Shown: positions 1 to 5,495, counted from the first letter of the stretch. The stretch is DNA of 7,190 nucleotides from Candidatus Aenigmatarchaeota archaeon (GCA_016202745.1 JACQOB010000163.1:1-7190); one strand, 5' to 3'. The notes: generated by a model not told the origin, from the letters alone. Made by a program: numbers and translations.

Positions 1-2
1 AA

Positions 3-1217
3 ACAAAGCAGTACGACGTGATTGTGGTCGGCGGCGGGCCTACGGGCACGATAGCGGCCATGTACCTGAAGAAGGCCGGCAAGGACGTGCTTCTGATAGA
101 CAAGGCCAAGTTCCCCAGGGACAAAATATGCGGCGACGCGCAGGGCAGGAAAGCCGCCATGGTGATGAAGGAGCTTGGCATATACGAAGAATACAAGAAG
201 ATACCCGGCTGCCCGATTTTCGGCCTGAGGCTTTCCTCACCCAACGGCACGCAGATTGACCTCACGATGATTGACAGGAGCAGCGGGGTTCCAGGCTACG
301 TGACCAGGAGGATGGACTTTGACAACTTCCTTTTCCAGAGCGCGAAAGCCTTGGGCATTGAGATAATGGAGGAGACAGCCGTAACAAAGATAGTGCATGA
401 GGACAAGGCCATCAGGGAGGTGCACTGCAAGAGGGGCGGCGAGGAATTCACTCTCAGGGCGAAGGTTTACATAGCAGCTGACGGGGCGCACAGCATGTTT
501 GCAACGGAGTTCGGTCAGAAGAACCCGCCGGAGCACCTCATTGTCGCCGTGAGGCAGTACTGGAAGGGCGTGACGGGCCTTTCGGACATGATCGAGATCC
601 ACCTTATCAAGGATTTGATACCCGGCTACTTCTGGATATTCCCTCTTCCCAACGGCGAGGCCAATGTCGGGCTGGGCATGATAATAAAGGACATGACCAA
701 GAAGAAGGTCAACCTGGCCGACGCCCTGAAGAGGGAGGTGACACAGAACCCGCTGTTCGTGGAGAGGTTCAGGAACGCGAAGCCGCTTGAAGACGTCAAG
801 GCGTGGAACCTGCCGATAGCAAGCCACAGGAGGAAGTGCTACGGCCAGAACGTCATGCTCATCGGGGACGCGGCAGGCCTGATAAACCCCCTTAGCGGCG
901 AGGGTGTGGGCACTGGAGTCATTTCAGCGAAGCTGGCCGCTGAAGTGGCCATCGAGGCAATGGAAAAGAACGACTACAGCGAGAAATTCATTAAGCAGTA
1001 TTATGACAGGCTGTGGGAGGCCATAGGGGAGGAGATAAAGGCCGACTACAGGATCATGAGGCTTGGGACAAGGTTCCCATTCCTGATTGACAGGCTGATA
1101 AACAAGGCCAAGAAGAACCCCGAGGCGAGGAAGGAGCTGGAAAGCCACCTGCCCTACGTCTCGGGCAAGGCAAAGATAGGGACCAAGGAATTCATATCAA
1201 ACATACTCGAGGGCTAG
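3..1217 (+). CDS. geranylgeranyl reductase family FAD-dependent oxidoreductase, 5' end cut by window
   Basis: This is an FAD-dependent reductase of the geranylgeranyl reductase family. In archaea these enzymes saturate the isoprenoid chains of membrane lipids. The dinucleotide-binding motif GGGPTG lies at 30-47, right after a YDVIVV beta strand. KICGD follows at about 124-138, the FWIFPLPNG block typical of the family sits near 630-655, and the second FAD motif GDAAGLINPLSGEG lies at 864-905. The reading frame is open to the left edge (residues TKQYD before the GTG at 18). That GTG would remove part of the first beta strand, so the true start is most likely just outside the window; about 404 residues are visible, close to full family length. 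The stop overlaps the stop of the convergent hydrolase. Substrate (lipid or another prenyl compound) cannot be told from sequence. GC-rich codon use matches aIF2 gamma, suggesting a resident gene. Confidence 0.9.
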   Translation, partial: TKQYDVIVVGGGPTGTIAAMYLKKAGKDVLLIDKAKFPRDKICGDAQGRKAAMVMKELGIYEEYKKIPGCPIFGLRLSSPNGTQIDLTMIDRSSGVPGYVTRRMDFDNFLFQSAKALGIEIMEETAVTKIVHEDKAIREVHCKRGGEEFTLRAKVYIAADGAHSMFATEFGQKNPPEHLIVAVRQYWKGVTGLSDMIEIHLIKDLIPGYFWIFPLPNGEANVGLGMIIKDMTKKKVNLADALKREVTQNPLFVERFRNAKPLEDVKAWNLPIASHRRKCYGQNVMLIGDAAGLINPLSGEGVGTGVISAKLAAEVAIEAMEKNDYSEKFIKQYYDRLWEAIGEEIKADYRIMRLGTRFPFLIDRLINKAKKNPEARKELESHLPYVSGKAKIGTKEFISNILEG

Positions 1218-1783
1218 ATTTCCTTCCTAAGCATCCCAAGAAGGGATTCGAATTTCACGTATCCAGCCTTCTCATTGAAATGTCCCGCGTTCTTTATCAG
1301 AACAGGCTTAACGTCTAATAATTTACCTAACTCTTCTGACTTTTCCGGAGGCACATAAGGGTCGTCATTGGAATATATCACATAGAATTTCCCGCAGTTC
1401 TGCCTTATTTTTTTCCAATTGAACTGCTTTTCAGCGAACGTCCTGTTTATCCTGTCGAATTCTGGGTTCGCCCATGCGTCTTCGAACTTCCCAATGAAGC
1501 CCGCTACAAAAAATGCTGCCTTGATGGGGCCGCCAAGCTTTTCAATCACGCTTAAAAGGAACGCCGGCCCAAGGCTATGGCCAACTGCAATAGAATTTTT
1601 ATCCAGATACTTCTCATATCCTTTAAATGTCTTAATCCAATTTTCCAGCGTTTGGCCGTCCGGCGTTGGGAACCTGGGAATGAAAACATTGCAGCCAAGC
1701 CTTTCCAGTTCTGATTTCAGCCAGGGGAACCAGTTTTCTTCCGGGTGGCCATAGGAGCCGTGTATGATTATTACGTTGGGCAT
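1214..1783 (-). CDS. RBBP9/YdeN-like serine hydrolase (alpha/beta hydrolase)
   Basis: This is a compact 189-residue alpha/beta hydrolase of the RBBP9/YdeN type. The N-terminal beta strand ends in IIIHGS (residues 5-10). The nucleophile elbow is GHSLG with Ser70. The acid is probably Asp141 in SNDDPYVP, and the histidine is His168 in NAGHFNEKAGY. Spacing and length match RBBP9 (about 190 residues). There is no signal peptide or membrane segment, so it should be cytosolic. Family members are serine hydrolases with poorly defined natural substrates, so no substrate is proposed. The ATG at 1783 lies about 26 bases from a minus-strand TATA-like stretch, consistent with a leaderless mRNA. It is divergent from the CBS gene across 35 bp and convergent with the reductase. 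Base composition looks more AT-rich than in the reductase. Confidence 0.9.
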   Translation of the reverse strand: MPNVIIIHGSYGHPEENWFPWLKSELERLGCNVFIPRFPTPDGQTLENWIKTFKGYEKYLDKNSIAVGHSLGPAFLLSVIEKLGGPIKAAFFVAGFIGKFEDAWANPEFDRINRTFAEKQFNWKKIRQNCGKFYVIYSNDDPYVPPEKSEELGKLLDVKPVLIKNAGHFNEKAGYVKFESLLGMLRKEI

Positions 1784-1790
1784 ATTTTGC

Positions 1791-1796
1791 TTTTAA
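1791..1796 (+). promoter_or_regulatory. TATA-like box for the CBS-domain gene
   Basis: Plus-strand TTTTAA is centred about 26 bases upstream of the CBS ATG at 1819. No Shine-Dalgarno sequence precedes that ATG, so a leaderless start is the simplest reading. The box shares a 35-bp divergent spacer with the hydrolase promoter. Confidence 0.4.
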
Positions 1797-1803
1797 CGGC
1801 CAG

Positions 1804-1815
1804 AAATAAATAATT
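1804..1815 (-). promoter_or_regulatory. TATA-like box for the hydrolase gene
   Basis: Minus-strand AATTATTTATTT is centred about 26 bases upstream of the hydrolase ATG (1783). This spacing is that of an archaeal TATA box to a leaderless start. Composition and spacing only; no consensus score was computed. Confidence 0.5.
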
Positions 1816-1818
1816 CTC

Positions 1819-2232
1819 ATGCTTGTCAAGGAGGCCATGAGCAGGACGGTTCTTACGGTAGTGCCCGAGGCGGACCTCAGGGAAGCCGCAGCCTTGATGG
1901 TTGACAACCACGTGGGCTGCCTGGTGGTCGCGAAGAAGGGCAAGCTGGAGGGCATAATCACCGAAAGGGACATCATAAAATATTTTGCCGAAGGCGGCAA
2001 TGTGCAGGGGGCTTCCGTATCGGACGCGATGACGGGGTACGTGATAACGGTCTCGCCCAACGCAAAGATAAGGGCCGCCGTGAACCTGATGAACCAGTAC
2101 GGCATAAAGAAGCTTATAGTGACAGAAGGCGACACCATAGCGGGCATAATCACCTCCACTGACGTGGTCAGGGAAGATCCCAGGAGGTGCAGGGACATTG
2201 CAGTTCTCAGAAGGGACAAAAACAAGGGATAA
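1819..2232 (+). CDS. two-CBS-domain protein
   Basis: The 137-residue protein consists almost entirely of a CBS pair (Bateman module). CBS1 covers about residues 1-60 (KEAMSRTVLTVVPEADL through LEGIITERDIIKYF). CBS2 covers about 67-123 (VSDAMTGYVITVSPNAKI through IAGIITSTDVVRE). Each ends in the usual GIIT-x-x-D-hydrophobic signature. Stand-alone CBS pairs bind adenosine nucleotides or related ligands and usually regulate a partner. No partner gene is adjacent, so the ligand and target are unknown. The basic tail (about 125-137, RRDKNKG) may be disordered. The stop codon ends at 2232, next to the predicted 3' end of the convergent SRP RNA. That RNA's likely T-run terminator lies within the last codons of this gene. 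Confidence 0.93.
   Translation: MLVKEAMSRTVLTVVPEADLREAAALMVDNHVGCLVVAKKGKLEGIITERDIIKYFAEGGNVQGASVSDAMTGYVITVSPNAKIRAAVNLMNQYGIKKLIVTEGDTIAGIITSTDVVREDPRRCRDIAVLRRDKNKG
2218..2222 (-). terminator. T-run terminator candidate for SRP RNA
   Basis: A minus-strand run of five T lies 11 bases past the predicted SRP RNA 3' end. Archaeal polymerase terminates at short T-runs. It falls inside the last codons of the CBS gene. Position and composition are the only support. Confidence 0.4.
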
Positions 2233-2545
2233 GGGGCATCCCGGGGTGGGCGCAATACTCCAGCGCGGGTTGTCAGGATACTCTCCTCCACCCTGCGGCC
2301 CCGCAAGCATTGCATTGCCGGCTTAAGGCTGCTGCATTCCTGCCCTGACCTGGTTCACCGCCACCGCAATCCTGCGGGACAGGGCTTCTCAGTCAAGTAT
2401 ACAGGCCCGCAGTGAAGGCCTGCGCCGCCCCCGGGCGTTCGGCTCCATCGTATTCGTCAGGGATGGCTTGTCTAGAGTATGTAAGCCATCGACCTTTTGA
2501 CGGTTTATGGTTACAGGGTACGCCAAACACCCCAGCCTAGCCCCC
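2233..2545 (-). ncRNA. archaeal signal recognition particle RNA (7S RNA)
   Basis: This is the RNA scaffold of the signal recognition particle, which binds SRP19 and SRP54 to target nascent membrane proteins. Read on the minus strand, the Alu end begins GGGGGCTAGGCTGGGG and has the conserved TGTAA turn at 2515-2511. Helix 8, the SRP54 site, lies around 2361-2320. It contains GGTGAACCAGGTCAGG, a GCA-GGAA-TGC tetraloop hairpin (GGAA at 2340-2337) and the AGCAGCC strand. Helix 6, the SRP19 site, is CCGCA-GGAT-TGCGG at 2377-2364. The 5' GGGGC and 3' GCCCC (2237-2233) pair as the closing helix, giving about 313 nt, a normal archaeal length. Ends are approximate by a few bases. The gene has its own promoter and fills the space between the CBS and GNAT genes, where no convincing protein frame exists. 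Confidence 0.94.
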
Positions 2546-2566
2546 GTAGAATAATTGAGACGACTG

Positions 2567-2575
2567 CTTAAAAAG
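2567..2575 (-). promoter_or_regulatory. TATA box of the SRP RNA gene
   Basis: Minus-strand CTTTTTAAG is centred about 26 bases upstream of the predicted SRP RNA 5' end, with purine/GC bases (GCGGA) before it where a BRE would sit. It starts only a few bases after the GNAT stop codon. The spacing independently supports the placement of the RNA 5' end. Confidence 0.65.
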
Positions 2576-2579
2576 TCCG

Positions 2580-3122
2580 CTACCAGTGCGGACAGGGGAG
2601 CATGATTTTCTCTCTTGGATTCGCCAACACGATTTCAATAAAACTGTCCTTCCCGCTGACATAGAGGACATCAGTGCTTCTTTCGTCCAGCATGAGCTTG
2701 CCTTCTGGATTCGTATAGACAAACCTGTTCGCGATGGGCGCAGTCTTAAATCCGCATTTCTCATAAAAGGGGGCGACTCCTTTCCTGCAGAAACCAATCC
2801 CCGTCTGTTTACTTTTGGCAAGATAATCATGTATTGCGTGCATAAGCTGGCTGCCATGGCCTTTTCCCTTCATCACCGAAACTATCCCGCCAATGCCAAG
2901 GATGCTGTAAGCCCTTCCATTGAATAATACTCCCCTGACTGGTATGACCCTCCCGACTGACAAAATTCTTTTCTTTTCGGATACCATGAAAAACTGGTTA
3001 TTGTCAAACTGCTTTCTGTCAGCTGGTCCATTTGCTTTCAGGCCGAACGCTTTGGTCCAGATGCCGCAAATATTGCTGATTACATCATCTGACAGTTCTA
3101 TGCCTTTTCTAGAAAGCAACAT
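2580..3122 (-). CDS. GNAT family N-acetyltransferase
   Basis: This is a GCN5-related acetyltransferase that moves an acetyl group from acetyl-CoA to an amine; the substrate is unknown. The start chosen is the ATG at 3122, giving 180 residues. A longer in-frame start at 3239 would run through the tRNA-Leu intron and 3' exon, so it is rejected. The acetyl-CoA loop is MKGKGHGSQL at residues 84-93, matching the R/Q-x-x-G-x-G pattern with K replacing the first residue. It follows the beta strand ILGIGGIVSV (74-83). Motif B is APFYEKCGF at 117-125. The ATG lies two bases after the last tRNA-Leu base, on the same strand, with no room for a Shine-Dalgarno site or separate promoter. Co-transcription with the tRNA is inferred. 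It is downstream only of the tRNA and ends just before the SRP RNA promoter. Confidence 0.85.
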   Translation of the reverse strand: MLLSRKGIELSDDVISNICGIWTKAFGLKANGPADRKQFDNNQFFMVSEKKRILSVGRVIPVRGVLFNGRAYSILGIGGIVSVMKGKGHGSQLMHAIHDYLAKSKQTGIGFCRKGVAPFYEKCGFKTAPIANRFVYTNPEGKLMLDERSTDVLYVSGKDSFIEIVLANPREKIMLPCPHW

Positions 3123-3137
3123 ATGCAGGAGGCAGGA

Positions 3138-3292
3138 TTTTCGTGCACCCATTACATTGTTCATGTCTTTGGGTGAGCGTATGGAAGGCGTAATCGAGTC
3201 TCGAACCACAAATCCGGCGATAACATCGCCGGCAGGCACTCGAGACGAGATAGCCTCCCTTTTCGCTCAAGCCTTTTTGGAAAAGGCTTGGA
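3138..3292 (-). other. noncanonical tRNA-Leu intron between T-loop positions 59 and 60
   Basis: This 155-nt intron has splice sites that form the relaxed bulge-helix-bulge (HBh') motif recognised by the archaeal splicing endonuclease. The exon T-stem GCAGG/CCTGC is the outer helix. TTCG (3298-3295) pairs with CGAA (3143-3140) as the 4-bp central helix. Both 3-nt bulges read AAT (3294-3292 and 3139-3137). Because AATCC repeats at both ends, the exact cut is ambiguous by a few bases from sequence alone; the motif places it at 59/60. No inner helix is evident. The interior is almost wholly paired in three consecutive hairpins: 3289-3269, 3268-3175 and 3174-3147. No homing endonuclease is encoded. 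Confidence 0.85.
3175..3268 (-). other. rod-shaped hairpin inside the tRNA-Leu intron
   Basis: Nested complementary blocks on the minus strand form one long rod. They are GAGCG/CGCTC, then GGGAGGC/GCCTTCC (one wobble), ATC/GAT, GTCTCGAG/TTCGAGAC (one wobble) and CCGGCGAT/ATCGCCGG, closed by loop GTT. That is 31 pairs in 94 nt with small internal loops; the largest is TGCCTG opposite ATTTGTGG. Pairings were found by eye. Function is unknown. It lacks an ACA box at the right distance and a k-turn, so it is not a standard H/ACA guide, and no C/D box pair was seen. Confidence 0.7.
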
Positions 3293-3397
3293 TTCGAACC
3301 TGCGAAGGCACTAAGCCACGCGGTCCTTAGCCGCGCGCCTTTGACCGCTTGGCTACCCCTGCACTTGCACGTTATGTCAAGATAATTGGTTGTTAGG

Positions 3398-3404
3398 ATA
3401 TAAA
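3398..3404 (-). promoter_or_regulatory. TATA-like box for the tRNA-Leu (GNAT) transcript
   Basis: Minus-strand TTTATAT is centred about 39 bases before the first tRNA base. Transcription would begin near 3375 with a leader of roughly 12 bases, to be removed by 5' processing. Confidence 0.45.
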
Positions 3405-3406
3405 CC

Positions 3407-3414
3407 ATTTATTA
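3407..3414 (+). promoter_or_regulatory. TATA-like box for the small membrane protein gene
   Basis: Plus-strand ATTTATTA is centred about 26 bases before the ATG at 3437, the spacing of a leaderless start. The overlapping ATATAAA at 3398-3404 could also serve, with a leader of about 9 bases. Confidence 0.4.
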
Positions 3415-3436
3415 GCAGCCAAAAAGAAAATTAATC

Positions 3437-3880
3437 ATGTTTAGCACCTTTCTCCACACCTTCCTGATAGGCGTGTTTTCCAGCCTAGTCATATACGGGA
3501 TATACAGGAACGCCGGCCCGGCTTTGTGGGCATATCTGGCAGCATGGCTTCCGGATTTGCCAAAATTTGGCCTGTTTTTCGGCGCCACGAACATCGATAC
3601 GATATTGCTGGTGACACACACTTTCGGCGTTGTCATTCTCCCGGCGATACTGATCGTGATCGACATATTCATGATTGAGCTCAGGATGGCAAAATACCTG
3701 GCCCCGCTGGCGGCTTTCTCGAAGACGCTGAGGGAGATACTCATGATAGAAAGGGTGATAGGAAGGCTTCAGCGTTACCATGCCATACCGAGGCCAATCA
3801 GGGTCGCGAGGCTTTACATGATCAGCGTAATTGTCGGGGTGATGCACCTGGCCATAAACGTCATAATGGGGGTGTTTTAG
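3437..3880 (+). CDS. small multi-pass membrane protein of unknown function
   Basis: The 147-residue protein is very hydrophobic. Likely membrane segments are at about residues 4-23, 28-49, 57-80 and 124-146. A basic, amphipathic stretch (about 82-122, rich in R and K) lies between the third and fourth. Spaced polar residues inside or next to segments are Asp40 (WLPDLPKFG), His61 (THTFG) and His137 (VMHLAIN). The PD...THT...H spacing faintly recalls the DUF457/YdjM membrane-bound metal hydrolase family, but the hallmark HRG-x-THS motif is not intact, so this is only a lead. The ATG is preceded by a TATA-like box at leaderless spacing and no strong Shine-Dalgarno site. It is convergent with the 95-aa orphan, 17 bp away. 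Confidence 0.75.
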   Translation: MFSTFLHTFLIGVFSSLVIYGIYRNAGPALWAYLAAWLPDLPKFGLFFGATNIDTILLVTHTFGVVILPAILIVIDIFMIELRMAKYLAPLAAFSKTLREILMIERVIGRLQRYHAIPRPIRVARLYMISVIVGVMHLAINVIMGVF

Positions 3881-3898
3881 CTGCTGTATGCAGTTTTT
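3881..3898 (+). terminator. small hairpin plus T-run between convergent genes
   Basis: CTGC-TGTAT-GCAG followed by five T directly abuts the stop codon of the membrane protein gene. A four-pair stem is weak, but the T-run alone can act in archaea. Confidence 0.4.
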
Positions 3899-4185
3899 CA
3901 GGGTTTAATTTTGTAGTATTGGATGGCATAATGCCAAACAGTCCTATTCCCAATATACCCGAAACCAACTATGTTACTCCTGCAGAATGCGTCTGCCTTT
4001 CCATGTCCATATGGAAAATACTGTTCTGCTATCTCAACCTCATGGCTGCCTTCAGCATAATTAAAATCAGTCACAGTAACGGGTTGACCTAGGGGGCTAA
4101 GCTTGCCTTGGGGAATCCTCCTGTTGCCGGGGTATAAAGTAAACCCTTTTCCGTTCAGCTCAGCCACAAGCTGTTTCAATGCCAT
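3898..4185 (-). CDS. small orphan protein, 95 aa
   Basis: I do not recognise this protein. It is soluble-looking, with no signal peptide or membrane segment. It has many aromatics (YFPYGHG, YYKIKP), glycines and one cysteine (CRSN), suggesting a small beta-rich fold. Support for it being real comes from its promoter: CCTTTTTAAAG lies about 33 bases upstream of the ATG at 4185, with the same core as the SRP RNA box. No overlapping gene competes for the space. Codon use is more AT-rich than in aIF2 gamma just upstream, so a recently acquired or fast-evolving gene is possible. Confidence 0.6.
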   Translation of the reverse strand: MALKQLVAELNGKGFTLYPGNRRIPQGKLSPLGQPVTVTDFNYAEGSHEVEIAEQYFPYGHGKADAFCRSNIVGFGYIGNRTVWHYAIQYYKIKP

Positions 4186-4213
4186 ATTGCCACTAAAGAG
4201 TGTTTGCAGGAAG

Positions 4214-4223
4214 CTTTAAAAAG
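4214..4223 (-). promoter_or_regulatory. TATA-like box for the 95-aa orphan gene
   Basis: Minus-strand CTTTTTAAAG starts one base after the aIF2 gamma stop codon. Its centre is about 33 bases before the ATG at 4185, predicting a leader of about six bases. This indicates a separate transcript from aIF2 gamma. Confidence 0.55.
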
Positions 4224-4224
4224 G

Positions 4225-5466
4225 TTAAACAATCTCCCCCCACCCAATGAGGCGCCAGCGGCCCGCAACCTGCCTCGAGATAGCCACCCGGTGGCCCTTG
4301 CCTGCACAGACCGGCATCTTTAGCTTCACGGAGATGTGCTTGGCGGCAGAAGAGACTGTGCCCACCGTCCTGTTCGGCCCGACTGCGAGCATGAGGATGT
4401 CGCCTGTCTTTATGGGTGTGACTGCCAGATCCTCCTTTGACCCTATCACTCTTTCGAGAAGGTGCGCCTTTATGTTTATGTCATTCAGGACTGGCGGCAG
4501 CTTGTCAGCAAGGCCGAGCAGGCTGCCTGAAAGTGCATCGGACTTGGTGAAATACGGATCCATCTGCGTTGAAACCCCCAGAAGGCCTCCGGGCCTTGCT
4601 TCCTGGAGGTCAACACCCGCCTGTTTCAGGCTTGCTATCCTGACCCTTACGGGCTCCAGCTTTTCCTTGATTCTTATTCCCGGCCTTATCTCGACTGCGT
4701 CGCCAACCTTCAGCCTGCCCTCAACAAGAGAGCCCCCAATGACACCCCCCTTCAGCTCCTCCAGGTTTGTTCCGGGCTTGTTGATGTCAAAGGACCTGGC
4801 AACGTACATGATAGGCGGCTTTGACAGGTCCCTGTCGGGGGTGGGCATGGCGGTGTTTATTGCCTCTATGAGCGCATCAATATTGACTCCATGCTGGGCG
4901 GAAACAGGGACAATAGGCACCCCGTCAAGCCTGCCCTTGAGGAATTCCCTTATCTCCATGTAGTTCTTCATGGCCTGCTCTTCCGTGACAAGGTCCACCT
5001 TCGTCTGCACGACGACTATGTTTTTGATGCCGACAATCTCCAGCGCCGTGAGGTGCTCCCTGGTCTGCGGCTGTGGGCATGTTTCGCTGGCGGAAATGAT
5101 AAGCAGGGCGCCGTCCATTAGCGCGGCTCCGGCCAGCACAGTAGCCATTAGCGTCTCATGACCCGGGGCGTCAACAAAGGACACCGTCCGCAGGATTTCG
5201 CATTCGGATGAGCACTTGGCGCATTTGCTGGAAGTGCCATAGGATCCGTGCCCTTCACAATTCCCGCACTTATAGAATGTGGCATCAGCGTATCCCAGCC
5301 TAATGGTAATGCCCCTCTTCAGCTCCTCGGAGTGCACGCTGGTCCACTTTCCGGTGAGCGCGTTGGTCAGCGTGGTCTTGCCGTGATCCACGTGGCCGAC
5401 CAGGCCTATGTTCACCTCAGGGAGGAGCTTTTCCTTCTGCATTGACTCTGCCTTCGCTTTTGCCAT
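4225..5466 (-). CDS. translation initiation factor aIF2 subunit gamma
   Basis: This is the GTPase subunit of archaeal initiation factor 2, which delivers initiator Met-tRNA to the small ribosomal subunit. Its 413 residues match family length. G1 is GHVDHGKTT (24-32) and switch 1 is ELKRGITIRLGYADA (48-62). A zinc knuckle has Cys67, Cys70, Cys82 and Cys85 (CxxC-x11-CxxC), with an extra Cys89. G3 is DAPGH (99-103). The family hallmark CPQPQTREHL lies at 130-139. G4 is TKVD (155-158) rather than NKxD, and G5 is SAQ (189-191). The two beta-barrel domains follow (GGVIGGSLVEG onward), ending RLIGWGEIV. Met1 is chosen because a TATA-like box is well placed for it; Met9 is an alternative. The alpha and beta subunits are not in the window. 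Confidence 0.98.
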   Translation of the reverse strand: MAKAKAESMQKEKLLPEVNIGLVGHVDHGKTTLTNALTGKWTSVHSEELKRGITIRLGYADATFYKCGNCEGHGSYGTSSKCAKCSSECEILRTVSFVDAPGHETLMATVLAGAALMDGALLIISASETCPQPQTREHLTALEIVGIKNIVVVQTKVDLVTEEQAMKNYMEIREFLKGRLDGVPIVPVSAQHGVNIDALIEAINTAMPTPDRDLSKPPIMYVARSFDINKPGTNLEELKGGVIGGSLVEGRLKVGDAVEIRPGIRIKEKLEPVRVRIASLKQAGVDLQEARPGGLLGVSTQMDPYFTKSDALSGSLLGLADKLPPVLNDINIKAHLLERVIGSKEDLAVTPIKTGDILMLAVGPNRTVGTVSSAAKHISVKLKMPVCAGKGHRVAISRQVAGRWRLIGWGEIV

Positions 5467-5495
5467 AACAAACTCATATTAATTGGAATAAGCCC

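Larger units (their letters stand above)
3124..3362 (-). tRNA. tRNA-Leu (anticodon AAG) with a 155-nt T-loop intron
   Basis: This is a class II tRNA read from 3362 to 3124. The 5' exon (3362-3293) has acceptor strand GCAGGGG, T8 A9, and a D arm with GCC/GGC stem and GG. Its anticodon stem is CGCGG/CCGCG around loop CTAAGGA, followed by a long variable arm (GGC-TTAGT-GCC), T-stem GCAGG and TTCGAA. The tRNA then breaks off; its missing end is found at 3137-3124: T60, CCTGC closing the T-stem, CTCCTGC closing the acceptor (one G-T wobble) and discriminator A73. Spliced length is 84 nt; CCA is not encoded. G37, A73 and the long variable arm fit leucine. The anticodon by the T33 rule is AAG, unusual in archaea. 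A gene finder that ignores T-loop introns would miss it or call it truncated. Confidence 0.87.

Noticed and set aside
237..827. Long minus-strand open frame opposite the reductase gene
   Set aside because: Shadow of a GC-rich gene whose own motifs are unmistakable on the plus strand.
2233..2545. Minus-strand open frames across the SRP RNA region
   Set aside because: The sequence has the conserved SRP RNA elements; apparent frames are by-products of high GC content.
3123..3239. In-frame N-terminal extension of the GNAT protein starting at the ATG at 3239
   Set aside because: It runs through the tRNA-Leu intron and 3' exon; GNAT family similarity begins only after the ATG at 3122.
3175..3268. 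H/ACA guide RNA in the tRNA-Leu intron
   Set aside because: The rod has a pocket-like internal loop, but no ANA box at the right distance and no k-turn in the upper stem.
3138..3292. C/D box guide RNA in the tRNA-Leu intron, as in the archaeal tRNA-Trp intron
   Set aside because: No convincing C box (RTGATGA) with a paired D box (CTGA) was found.
3124..3362. Split (trans-spliced) or pseudo tRNA-Leu
   Set aside because: The missing 3' piece lies on the same strand 155 bases away with a matching splice motif, so a cis intron is simpler.
4247..4963. Plus-strand open frame of 238 codons opposite aIF2 gamma
   Set aside because: Shadow frame; serine/proline-rich composition with no recognisable domain.
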